Shown one piece after another: positions 33,874 to 41,506 of a stretch of DNA of 64,000 nucleotides. The position numbers and the translations under genes were made by a program. Each line of letters begins with the position of its first letter. Position 1 is the first letter of the stretch. The notes under the pieces are model-generated. The model ran no database searches and was not told where the DNA came from. It was given only the letters and a program-made list of their open reading frames with translations. The stretch is from Gottfriedia sp002574545 (lineage in GTDB: Bacteria; Bacillota; Bacilli; Bacillales; Bacillaceae_G), in assembly GCA_052180195.1 (NCBI GenBank), contig CP197469.1; one strand, written 5' to 3'.

Positions 33874-34860
33874 TTAGTTTAGCTTCTCTAAAACAGTTTG
33901 ATTCTCTGAGTAAAACTCCAATTTTAATGAAATCACTTTTTCTAGTTCATAAACAATCATCATTAAACTAGCTCTAGTCTCAAATTCATCTCTAGATTCA
34001 GGTAATGGCATCTTTCTAAAATCATTCATCATATGACTAAATTCTCCTAGTAATTCAATCCCCGTAGATTTTTCTTTTAAGTAAACACCTGTGTCCTCAA
34101 AAAACTCTGCGATAATTTTTGAATGCGGATAATTCAACTCAACCTTTTTTAATAAAGGAATGATTTGATTCGATATGATTTCAAATTGACGTTCTCTCAT
34201 TTCAAAATAATTAATATAATATAAGTTTGATTTTATAAAACTATTTTCAACTTGCCTGTAAGCTAATGTTTTTGCCGTATGTAAAAGGATTTTTGTTTCA
34301 TTAATTAACTCACTTTGTGAATCTTCATCCTTCCCCTTCATTTTTAACGCAATACCTAGTAGTAACATTTTAAAATTTTGTTCGATTTTCTTTTGAGATT
34401 CAATCATCTTCTTCTCAATACTTGGCATATATGTATTCATAATTAAAGCAATTAAGATCCCAACTGCTAAAATTTCAACTTGATTAACTAAGAAAGATAT
34501 TGATTTATTATTACTCACATAAATTTGCAATACAATAACTGAGCTTGGAATGATGCCCTCTTGTAATTTTAATGTGACTAATAAGGGGATCGTTAAAAGA
34601 AAATAAATGACAACTGTTAATGGCGTATAGCTTAAAAATTCAAACATCATCCATCCAATTAACATTGCAATAACGGATGCAATAAATCTTTGAATGGCAA
34701 CTAGAAATGATCTGCGTTTTGTATTTTGAATACTTAATAATGTAACGACAGCAGCAGTACTATAATTTTGTAAATGTAGCGCTTCTGCAACTAATAAGGA
34801 TATACCACTTCCGATCGCGGTCTTAATTGTCCTTTGTCCAATTGAATACATTTGTTTCAT
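33874..34860 (-). CDS. Aromatic acid exporter-like membrane protein (ArAE/DUF939, YqjA type)
   Basis: 328 residues. The N-terminal half has about five or six hydrophobic segments, beginning 'QRTIKTAIGSGISLLVAEAL' and 'AAVVTLLSIQNTKRRSF', the pattern of FUSC/ArAE transporters. The C-terminal half (about 150-328) is cytoplasmic and helical. The substrate is unknown. GAAGAGG lies upstream of the ATG. It is a single gene between sod and ypuI and not part of the B. subtilis order here. Confidence 0.75.
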   Translation of the reverse strand: MKQMYSIGQRTIKTAIGSGISLLVAEALHLQNYSTAAVVTLLSIQNTKRRSFLVAIQRFIASVIAMLIGWMMFEFLSYTPLTVVIYFLLTIPLLVTLKLQEGIIPSSVIVLQIYVSNNKSISFLVNQVEILAVGILIALIMNTYMPSIEKKMIESQKKIEQNFKMLLLGIALKMKGKDEDSQSELINETKILLHTAKTLAYRQVENSFIKSNLYYINYFEMRERQFEIISNQIIPLLKKVELNYPHSKIIAEFFEDTGVYLKEKSTGIELLGEFSHMMNDFRKMPLPESRDEFETRASLMMIVYELEKVISLKLEFYSENQTVLEKLN

Positions 34861-34960
34861 TTTTATTCCTCTTCTCTTGCAAAGAAATTTCTATAGTATT
34901 GTAACGTATTTTAGATAAAAATTGCTAGATATATCCATTTTTCGATTTTTATACAAAATA

Positions 34961-34988
34961 AAAAGACTAGAAATTTTCTAGTCTTTTT
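34961..34988 (-). terminator. Terminator of the scpA-scpB-ypuI unit
   Basis: AAAAGACTAGAA/TTCTAGTCTTTT perfect stem with a short loop and T-runs; it lies about 35 bp past the ypuI stop and can act on both strands. Confidence 0.85.
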
Positions 34989-35022
34989 CACTTAATATTA
35001 TTTACATATAACTATTTTCTAA

Positions 35023-35517
35023 TTATTGTTTGTACTGTTGCATAAGTTTTGTTGAATAATCTGTTTCATAATACTCAAGTTCTTCTCGCATTTGTTGAAA
35101 AACTTTTTCTAATGTCGAAAATAAGTCTCCGACAGTACTTGGTACAGTTTTATAAAATGTAATTGCTTGGTTCCCAGTGTATGCTGCACGACTATTTTCA
35201 TACCATGCATCGTTTTTTGGAGAGAAGAATTCTGCAATACATCTGTGATAAATTTTATGTAAAGTTTCTTCAGCTGTAGCTTTATGGAATTGTCCACTTA
35301 AAATTTTCTCACAAACTTCTTTAGCATCCTCACAATATACTGTTATTCTACGTAATGAAGAAAGTATTTTTTCTAAGTAGTTAGTATCCACTGCTTGGTT
35401 TTCATGTTGAAATGACGGTAAAGAATTCTTATTTAAAAACAAATTACACTCTAGACCAACAATCCCTAATTGATTACCAACTATTTTTAATTGATGCTCT
35501 ACCATCTTATTCGACAT
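35023..35517 (-). CDS. ypuI: YpuI-like protein (DUF3907)
   Basis: 164 residues, soluble and mostly helical: 'HQLKIVGNQLGIVGLECNLFLN', 'SSLRRITVYCEDAKEVCEKIL', 'HRCIAEFFSPKNDAWYENSRAAYTG'. It matches YpuI in length and position, near scpA-scpB. Function is unknown. GGAGGG lies upstream of the ATG. The 18-bp gap to the preceding gene suggests one operon with scpB. Confidence 0.8.
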   Translation of the reverse strand: MSNKMVEHQLKIVGNQLGIVGLECNLFLNKNSLPSFQHENQAVDTNYLEKILSSLRRITVYCEDAKEVCEKILSGQFHKATAEETLHKIYHRCIAEFFSPKNDAWYENSRAAYTGNQAITFYKTVPSTVGDLFSTLEKVFQQMREELEYYETDYSTKLMQQYKQ

Positions 35518-35535
35518 TTGTTTCCCTCCGTTAAA

Positions 35536-35931
35536 TTAGATCGATATTTCTATTTTATTTGAATTTTGTTTAATACTTCTCGCATATTCTACCAATTTAT
35601 CAAAATCTACACCTTGAAGCTCTTTTACAAATTGATCTAATTCATTAATATATATTCGCTTTCTTCCACGATAATCAGGATTTTTAATAATTAGCGCAAG
35701 TGCAACTATATCACGGAAATCGACTGATTGATCGCCATCTTCAAATAATCTAGTTGTTTTTAATTCACTTACTTCTGAAAGTTGTTCTTCAAAAAAGCGA
35801 ACATATAAGACAGAAGTTACGATTATTTGACCATTATATTCATATTCAACTTCAGAACGATTAAAAAAATCTTCCGATGTATTTGGTTGAGCTTTTACTA
35901 ATTCATACCCATGACAATTATAAATTAACAA
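35536..35931 (-). CDS. Unknown 131-residue protein between scpB and ypuI
   Basis: Start TTG 35931 is chosen: GGAGG lies 9 bases upstream. The longer ATG 35982 reading has no ribosome site. The protein opens MLIYNCHGYELVKAQPNTS, with 'SEVEYEYNGQIIVTSVLYVRFFEEQ' and 'KTTRLFEDGDQSVDFRDIVALALI' further on. No membrane segment, no catalytic motif seen. I do not recognise the family. It is tightly placed between scpB and ypuI, so it is likely co-transcribed with them. Confidence 0.6.
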   Translation of the reverse strand: MLIYNCHGYELVKAQPNTSEDFFNRSEVEYEYNGQIIVTSVLYVRFFEEQLSEVSELKTTRLFEDGDQSVDFRDIVALALIIKNPDYRGRKRIYINELDQFVKELQGVDFDKLVEYARSIKQNSNKIEISI

Positions 35932-36003
35932 TTCTTTCACCCTCCAAGATTTCCATAGTATTAGTTTACCATAGGATGACAATAGATTTGCAGAATTTTT
36001 TAA

Positions 36004-36585
36004 CTAATCTTGTTTTTCAAATTTACTAAAAAACAAATCTGCTTCTTCTTCAACATCTTCCATTTTTAAATCTTGTGGTAACGGAGGTAATTCTTTAATG
36101 TTTTTTAGACCAAAATAATCTAAAAACTCAGAAGTAGTACCATATAAAATTGCACGTCCAGTCCCTTCAGCACGTCCAACTTCTTTAATTAAATATTTCG
36201 AGACAAGTGTTTGAATTGGTTTTTCAGTTTTAACTCCACGAATATCTTCAATTTCTGTTCTTGTTATTGGTTGTTGATATGCAACAATTGCTAACGTTTC
36301 TAATGCTGCTTGTGACAACGAAGAGTTCGATGGGCTTTCAACTAATTTTCTGAAAAACTCACCATGTTCCCTCTTTGAAGTAAGTTTATATTTGTTAGCT
36401 AAAATCCTAATTTGTAATCCTCTGTTAGGATTTTCATACTCTTTTTTTAAACTCTCAATTAATTCAAGAACATCAGCTTGACTCAATTCTAAAGTATCAG
36501 ATAACTCGACGATTGATATTCCTTCATCGCCAGCTACAAATAAAAGTCCTTCTAGAACTCCTACTAAATTTTTTTCCTGTTCCAT
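36004..36585 (-). CDS. scpB: Segregation and condensation protein ScpB
   Basis: Kite-type subunit of the SMC-ScpAB condensin, which organises and separates chromosomes. 193 residues with two winged-helix domains: 'LEGLLFVAGDEGISIVELSDTLEL' and 'QAALETLAIVAYQQPITRTEIEDIRGV'. C-terminus is acidic. It starts on the overlap TAATG with scpA. Confidence 0.96.
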   Translation of the reverse strand: MEQEKNLVGVLEGLLFVAGDEGISIVELSDTLELSQADVLELIESLKKEYENPNRGLQIRILANKYKLTSKREHGEFFRKLVESPSNSSLSQAALETLAIVAYQQPITRTEIEDIRGVKTEKPIQTLVSKYLIKEVGRAEGTGRAILYGTTSEFLDYFGLKNIKELPPLPQDLKMEDVEEEADLFFSKFEKQD

Positions 36586-37355
36586 TACAAGTACACCTCA
36601 GCTTGCTTATCTTCAAAAACCTCCCGTGATGTAAGAAAAATTTCTGAAAAGTTTTGTTCCTGTTCTACTACTATTTCTTTTGTTTTCATTAACTCCAAAA
36701 TCGCTAAAAAAGTAACAACTATACTTTCTTTATCATTATATGGAAATAAACTGATGAAATTAGTTCTCTTTTTTATTCCCTTTAAGTAGGTAATAATCTC
36801 ATCCATTCTTTTTTCGATTGAAATTTCTTCTCTAACAATTTTAGTTTGACGTGGTTCTTGCAGCTTTTTACGTTTAAATAGCTTTTGAAGTGCACCAAAC
36901 ATATCGTAAATCGTAACATCAGTCGGCATGACAATATCTTCTGGTCTAGGTCCATACTCAGACAAATCAACTGGATTTCGGGTAAATATCATCGCACGTT
37001 CTGATTCTTTTTCCTGAAATAATACCGCTGCTTCTTTAAATTGCTTATATATAATTAATCGATTCATTAATTCTTCTCTAGGGTCTTCTTCAAGTATTGC
37101 ATCCCAATCTGCTTGTTCTTCATGATTAGGTAAAATGCTTTTACTTTTCATAGCAAGTAATTCAGCTGCCATCACTAAATATTCACTTGCAATATCCAAT
37201 TCTAATTCTTTCATTGTATGAATATATGAAACATATTGATCTGTTATTTCAGATACAGGTATATCATAAATATCAATTTCAAATCGTTGAATTAAATGAA
37301 GTAATAAATCTAATGGCCCTTCAAATGCATCAATTTTAACTTCATATTGCCTCAC
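36585..37355 (-). CDS. scpA: Segregation and condensation protein ScpA
   Basis: Kleisin subunit of SMC-ScpAB. The N-terminal domain (YEVKIDAFEGPLDLLLHLIQRFEIDIYDIPVSEITDQY, split here as residues about 4-41) binds the SMC neck, and the C-terminal winged helix (about 180-245) binds the SMC head. 256 residues. It starts with GTG at 37355. First gene of scpA-scpB. Confidence 0.96.
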   Translation of the reverse strand: MRQYEVKIDAFEGPLDLLLHLIQRFEIDIYDIPVSEITDQYVSYIHTMKELELDIASEYLVMAAELLAMKSKSILPNHEEQADWDAILEEDPREELMNRLIIYKQFKEAAVLFQEKESERAMIFTRNPVDLSEYGPRPEDIVMPTDVTIYDMFGALQKLFKRKKLQEPRQTKIVREEISIEKRMDEIITYLKGIKKRTNFISLFPYNDKESIVVTFLAILELMKTKEIVVEQEQNFSEIFLTSREVFEDKQAEVYL

Positions 37356-37494
37356 AAACTACTCACCAACTTACTTTAAAATAAAAATATACTCTTTTAA
37401 CAGTATAAAGTATTATTTCATAAAACTATATAACAGAAAAGGTTTTTTTCATCGATGAAGTTACTTTGCTCTTAAATTTTTAGTGTTACGCCTA

Positions 37495-37523
37495 TACCAT
37501 TTTCTTAAATTTTTCATAAGATA
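37495..37523 (+). promoter_or_regulatory. Sigma-K-like promoter of the YjcZ-type gene
   Basis: TACC (37495-37498), 16-bp spacer, CATAAGATA (37515-37523) matches the sigma-K pattern AC at -35 and CATAnnnTA at -10. It ends 40 bp before the ATG. Confidence 0.5.
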
Positions 37524-37563
37524 TCAGTGCAAGAAGAATTATTTTTGGTAAGGAGGTTATTTC

Positions 37564-37680
37564 ATGAGTAAAGGTGCTGTTTCTCCAGAGTTCGGCGGTT
37601 TCGGCCACGGCAGAGGCTTTGCTTTAATCGTAGTATTATTTATTTTATTAATCATCGTTGGATGTGCTTTCATCTGTTAA
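37564..37680 (+). CDS. YjcZ-family small sporulation protein
   Basis: 38 residues: short polar head with Gly/His/Arg (GGFGHGRGF), then a hydrophobic helix FALIVVLFILLIIVGCAFIC. The FALIVVLFILLIIVG tail is the hallmark of YjcZ/SscA-type small spore proteins, some of which are needed for coat assembly and germination. AAGGAGG lies 7 bases before the ATG. A sigma-K-like promoter and a terminator enclose it as a single gene. An internal and a terminal Cys end the helix. Confidence 0.85.
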   Translation: MSKGAVSPEFGGFGHGRGFALIVVLFILLIIVGCAFIC

Positions 37681-37706
37681 TTTAACCCCGTGAATAAACA
37701 AAACGT

Positions 37707-37743
37707 GAAAGTCTAGACAGTAGCTCTAGGCTTTCTTCTTTTT
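37707..37743 (+). terminator. Terminator of the YjcZ-type gene
   Basis: GAAAGTCTAGA pairs with TCTAGGCTTTC (one G-U) with a 7-nt loop, followed by TTCTTTTT. Confidence 0.8.
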
Positions 37744-37791
37744 AAATAATTCTATTTCTGATAAAATTTTAGTCATAAAGAGGTGAATAAC

Positions 37792-38295
37792 TTGGTCCAT
37801 TACAATAAAAACTCACGATACATAAAATATTTATGTCATTTCCATTTTGATCAAGATTTTTTTGAATGTCATGAAGTTCTTGAGGAACAATGGAAACTTG
37901 AATTAAATCATCAATATAAAAAGGTTTGGTTAGGATTAATAAGATTATCTGTCGTGTTATATCATTATAGAAGAAGAAACTTTACAGGTGCTAGAAAATT
38001 ATTTCGACACGTTACTACTTTTTCAAATGATGCTAAATTAGTAGAAATGGCTGGAATTGATCCATTTCGATTTCAACAAATCATATCAGATTTACAGCAA
38101 AACCTTCAAAACGAAACAGAATTTTTCCCTTTCGATCTCCCAATAATTAACCAAGAATTGATTAAAAGATATCAAAATCAAAAAAAATATTACTCGTCTT
38201 TTACGGAAAATTTAATTAACAAACATTCTACACGAGATCGAACAGATGTTATTTCGGAAAGATTAAAGCAATTAGAATTACGAAAACGAATTTAG
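37792..38295 (+). CDS. ypuF: DUF309 protein YpuF
   Basis: Helical DUF309 protein. The family motif is HFHFDQDFFECHEVLEEQWK at about residues 18-37, with 'YKKVWLGLIRLSVVLYHYRRRN' following. Start TTG 37792 lies 8 bases after GAGG, in place of a GTG three codons upstream that overlaps the ribosome site; this gives 167 residues. It lies divergent from scpA and next to the rib locus in B. subtilis (ypuF). Function is unknown. Confidence 0.85.
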   Translation: MVHYNKNSRYIKYLCHFHFDQDFFECHEVLEEQWKLELNHQYKKVWLGLIRLSVVLYHYRRRNFTGARKLFRHVTTFSNDAKLVEMAGIDPFRFQQIISDLQQNLQNETEFFPFDLPIINQELIKRYQNQKKYYSSFTENLINKHSTRDRTDVISERLKQLELRKRI

Positions 38296-38301
38296 AATGA
38301 A

Positions 38302-38336
38302 AAAAAGGTGCTCAAAAAAAAATTGAGCACCTTTTT
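38302..38336. terminator. Bidirectional terminator between ypuF and ribT
   Basis: AAAAAGGTGCTCAA pairs with TTGAGCACCTTTTT around an A-rich loop. It serves the converging genes ypuF and ribT. Confidence 0.9.
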
Positions 38337-38696
38337 CTATAACACTTTCAAACTAACATGACAATGTTCAATAAATGAAGCTACTTCTTGCGTTGTTACG
38401 ATTGTATAGTCTGTATATTGAGATCTAATAGCATCGTAAAGTGAAGTTGCAATACCTTGATTTCGGAATGAAGGGTTTACACTTAAATGTTTGATCATAA
38501 TTACCTTATCTGATAGTAGTTGTATTCCAATAATCCCAACAATATCGTCTAATTTCCAAAGGAATAAATGATGATCATCTTTCGTTTCATAATCTTTAAT
38601 CGTATTTACTAAGCTCTTCACATTCTTTTCATTCGGCATAAACGAAAGCAGGCCCATTGCAATTTTCTCATATGTTTTCTTATACCTAATTAACAT
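38337..38696 (-). CDS. ribT: RibT-like GNAT acetyltransferase
   Basis: 119-residue GNAT fold. N-terminus MLIRYKKTYEKIAMGLLSFM is the RibT pattern; the acetyl-CoA motif is HLSVNPSFRNQGIATSLYDAI. In B. subtilis ribT is the last gene of the rib operon and its substrate is unknown. Here ribD-ribE-ribA-ribH are absent from upstream, so the gene stands alone. GAGGGG precedes the ATG. Confidence 0.85.
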   Translation of the reverse strand: MLIRYKKTYEKIAMGLLSFMPNEKNVKSLVNTIKDYETKDDHHLFLWKLDDIVGIIGIQLLSDKVIMIKHLSVNPSFRNQGIATSLYDAIRSQYTDYTIVTTQEVASFIEHCHVSLKVL

Positions 38697-39026
38697 GTTA
38701 ACCCCTCTTAAAAATTATTAAAACCTTAATTAGCTCTTAAACCAATACATAATATATGATTGATTTTCCCTCTATAGTACGATAAATATAAAAATTCGTT
38801 CCAACTATATCAATATTTCAAATATATAATTCTCACATTTTTCTGTCAAGTCACAAAAATCAGAGAGAAGCAAAAACAGGATAGATAGAATAGAAGGTTT
38901 TTTGAAGTAATTTAAGGTACTAGTCATTTATTCTTCCTGCCTATTCAACCTTTTAGGCTTTTGTCACCAATTTAGTTAATTTTGAATACAGTAAATTTTA
39001 ATTAGTAATATAAAAGGGTGATCATT
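38697..39026. other. Intergenic region between ribT and the cupin gene
   Basis: About 330 bp of AT-rich sequence between divergent genes. It holds the ribT promoter region and a sigma-K-like sequence for the cupin gene (38965-38993). No remnant of ribDEAH, no FMN riboswitch and no ORF with a ribosome site were seen. Confidence 0.5.
38965..38993 (+). promoter_or_regulatory. Possible sigma-K promoter of the cupin gene
   Basis: CACC (38965-38968), 16-bp spacer, AATACAGTA (38985-38993); this differs from CATAnnnTA at one position. The spacing equals that of the YjcZ promoter at 37495-37523. Confidence 0.35.
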
Positions 39027-39656
39027 ATGAGGTTGGATTTAGATTATACATCGCCAAGCATTCAATATACTTATGATATCAATAAAAATCATGCATTCGT
39101 GAAAGATAATCAAAATTTTATTAATCAATTAAGTGTGAATGATTTAAATACTTTAGATAATTTGTCTTTATTGGATATTTATTTAAGTGTAAATAATGTT
39201 ATAGAGCCACATTATCATCAAAATTCATCCGAATTAGTTTATTGTATTTCTGGTGGTGCAGTAGTATCGATTTTAAACCCTTATACAAAGCAACTATTAA
39301 ATTTCCCAATTACGCCTGGTCAAGTTGCAAACGTACCACAAGGATGGTGGCATTATGAAATTGCAACTGCTGACAACACTCATTTATTAGCAATATTTAA
39401 TGCTCCTTCCCCTGATGTGATTTTATTCTCTGATTTAATGAAATTCACACCTGCAAATATCGTCTCCCATACTTACTGTCTTGATGAAACCAAATGGAAA
39501 AATGCAATAACAGAATTACAACCTTCTATATTTATAGGACCACCAAAAAACTGTAATCGAGAAGTTCAAAACCAGCATGAATTTGCACATCATCAGAACC
39601 GAAATTATTATCAAAATGCCTATTACAACCAGCATTATTATCAACAGCGATTTTAA
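39027..39656 (+). CDS. Cupin-domain protein with Tyr/His/Gln-rich tail (possible spore coat protein)
   Basis: Start ATG 39027 has GGGTGAT upstream; 209 residues. Cupin motif 1: VIEPHYHQNSSELVYCISGG (HxHxxxxxE with G), motif 2: GQVANVPQGWWHYEIA, so the metal ligands appear complete. 'APSPDVILFSDL' after it is typical of oxalate decarboxylase/germin-like cupins. The tail (about 180-209) is rich in Asn, His, Tyr and Gln (YYQNAYYNQHYYQQRF), a composition common in spore coat proteins. A coat role is an inference. No signal peptide. Confidence 0.75.
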   Translation: MRLDLDYTSPSIQYTYDINKNHAFVKDNQNFINQLSVNDLNTLDNLSLLDIYLSVNNVIEPHYHQNSSELVYCISGGAVVSILNPYTKQLLNFPITPGQVANVPQGWWHYEIATADNTHLLAIFNAPSPDVILFSDLMKFTPANIVSHTYCLDETKWKNAITELQPSIFIGPPKNCNREVQNQHEFAHHQNRNYYQNAYYNQHYYQQRF

Positions 39657-39823
39657 TTGTAAATGTGGAGAAAGATAAAAAGGATACAGAGGAAAAAAAT
39701 AATAAAGAATGTGAAACAATAAAAACTAAACATCTATTAATATAAAAACCACTTATTTTTACCTTCAATAAATTGTCCGTACTGTTATCAAATAATTTCT
39801 AGATTGATTAACCATTAACATGT

Positions 39824-39862
39824 AAGAAAACCACAAGGAAAATTTTCCTATGTGGTTTTCTT
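39824..39862. terminator. Bidirectional terminator between the cupin gene and ppiB
   Basis: AAGAAAACCACA pairs with TGTGGTTTTCTT around an A/T-rich inner palindrome (GGAAAATTTTCC). It can end both convergent transcripts. Confidence 0.85.
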
Positions 39863-39899
39863 CATGTAAAGTCATTTTAATGACTTACTATTGATTTGA

Positions 39900-40337
39900 C
39901 TATTCTTCGTCCCAAACCTTAACTTCTTGCATAACATCGCCATTACGCATTCTTAAAACTGTATCCATTCCTTCGATTACTTGACCAAAAACTGTATGTA
40001 CGCCATCTAAATGTGGTTGTGGCTCGTGAACGATAAAGAATTGGCTACCACCAGTATCTTTTCCAGCATGTGCCATTGATAATGCTCCAGCTTTATGCTT
40101 TAATGGATTACCAACCGTTTCACATTTAATTTGGTATCCTGGGCCACCTGTTCCATTACCGTTTGGATCTCCGCCTTGTGATACAAATCCAGGAATTACA
40201 CGGTGGAAAGTTAAACCATTGTAGAAACCTTGACGGATTAATTTTTCAAAGTTTTCAACTGTACCTGGTGCATGCTCAGGGAATAATTCGATTAAGATTT
40301 GTTCACCATTTTCAAATGTTATACTTGCTTTTTTCAT
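39900..40337 (-). CDS. ppiB: Peptidyl-prolyl cis-trans isomerase (cyclophilin) PpiB
   Basis: Cytoplasmic cyclophilin, 145 residues. Signature: 'FHRVIPGFVSQGGDPNGNGTGGPG', split as FHRVIPGFVSQGG then DPNGNGTGGPGY, followed by SMAHAGKDTGGSQFFIVH and 'LDGVHTVFGQVIEGMD'. Start ATG 40337 with AAGGAGG upstream is used; a longer frame to 40436 has no support. Same position as in B. subtilis, next to ypuA. Confidence 0.95.
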   Translation of the reverse strand: MKKASITFENGEQILIELFPEHAPGTVENFEKLIRQGFYNGLTFHRVIPGFVSQGGDPNGNGTGGPGYQIKCETVGNPLKHKAGALSMAHAGKDTGGSQFFIVHEPQPHLDGVHTVFGQVIEGMDTVLRMRNGDVMQEVKVWDEE

Positions 40338-40524
40338 AATAAAAATCCTCCTTATGTATGTACAAATTTCATAAGACTTTATTGTCCTATATTTTTCATT
40401 ACTGAATAAACTAGTAACGCTGATATTATCATACAAAAAACAAAAAGTAATGACAAGTTTTCTAAAAGTACTATAATAGTGTTGTAAGATGTAAAATTTG
40501 ATTTATTGTAAAGGGAGTGTCTCT

Positions 40525-41394
40525 TTGTTAAAACGTAAGTTATTAGCGTTCACCATCTCAATGGGATTAATCGCTATGCCTTTTTCGGTATTTGCTGACT
40601 CTGTTCCTGGTGATACGATTGTTACTCTTGGACAAAATTTATCTGAAACGCAAAAGAAAGCATTATTAGCTGAAATGGGTGCACCATCTGATGCTAGAAT
40701 TGTGACTGTTTCGAATCAAGAGGAGCATAAATATTTAGATGGTACTGTGCCTAGTGCTCAAATCGGTACTCGAGCTCTTTCATCAGCTATGATTACAATT
40801 GGTGAAAAAAATACAGGCATCGTCGTTCAATCAAATAATATTTCATGGGTTACTAACTCAATGTATACAAATGCTTTAATTACTGCTGGATTAAAAGATG
40901 CAAATATAGTCATTACTGCACCATTTGAAGTCTCTGGTACTGCTGCTTTAACTGGTATTATGAAGGCTTATGAGCTTAGCTCAGGTGAAGTGATACCTGA
41001 TGATGTGAAAAAAGTAGCAAATGAAGAAATGGTTAAAACTGCCAAACTAGGTGATTCAGTAGGTAATGAAAAAGCTGTACAACTTGTCACTAAAGTGAAA
41101 GAAGAGTTAGCTAAAAATCCAAACATGTCCACTGATGAATTAAAATCTTTAATTGATCGGTTAGCAAAGGATCTTGGTATTACTTTAACTGCTGATCAAA
41201 AAGCTAGTTTGATGTCTTTATTTGAAAAAATGAAAGATTTAAATATTAATTGGGATCAAGTAGGAAACCAATTAACAAAAGCTAAAAATAAGATTTCAGA
41301 ATACTTAAATTCAAAAGAGGGTCAATCTTTTATTCAAAAACTAAAAGATTTCTTCTCCGCATTATTTGATGCGATTCTTTCATTCTTCAAATAA
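40525..41394 (+). CDS. ypuA: YpuA-like secreted protein (DUF1002)
   Basis: Start TTG 40525, 7 bases after AAGGGAG, giving 289 residues. Signal peptide about residues 1-25 with cleavage near SVFADS. The DUF1002 body includes 'GDTIVTLGQNLSETQKKALLAEMGAP' and 'SSAMITIGEKNTGIVVQSNN'. The C-terminus has an amphipathic stretch 'KLKDFFSALFDAILSFFK'. Family members are in the sporulation cluster and cell-wall regulons; the function is unknown. A promoter-like TGACA with TATAAT 16 bp later lies upstream. Confidence 0.85.
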   Translation: MLKRKLLAFTISMGLIAMPFSVFADSVPGDTIVTLGQNLSETQKKALLAEMGAPSDARIVTVSNQEEHKYLDGTVPSAQIGTRALSSAMITIGEKNTGIVVQSNNISWVTNSMYTNALITAGLKDANIVITAPFEVSGTAALTGIMKAYELSSGEVIPDDVKKVANEEMVKTAKLGDSVGNEKAVQLVTKVKEELAKNPNMSTDELKSLIDRLAKDLGITLTADQKASLMSLFEKMKDLNINWDQVGNQLTKAKNKISEYLNSKEGQSFIQKLKDFFSALFDAILSFFK

Positions 41395-41408
41395 TAGTGA
41401 AACAACCC

Positions 41409-41442
41409 AAAACCCGGTTACTAAAAAAAGTAACCGGGTTTT
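41409..41442. terminator. Bidirectional terminator between ypuA and spoVAF
   Basis: AAAACCCGGTTACT pairs with AGTAACCGGGTTTT around AAAAAA, followed by T-rich sequence. Confidence 0.9.
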
Positions 41443-41506
41443 GTTTTTTTTATGGGAGTTTTCATTTATTATTGCCCCACTTTATTGCATGATGAGATCC
41501 ACCAGA

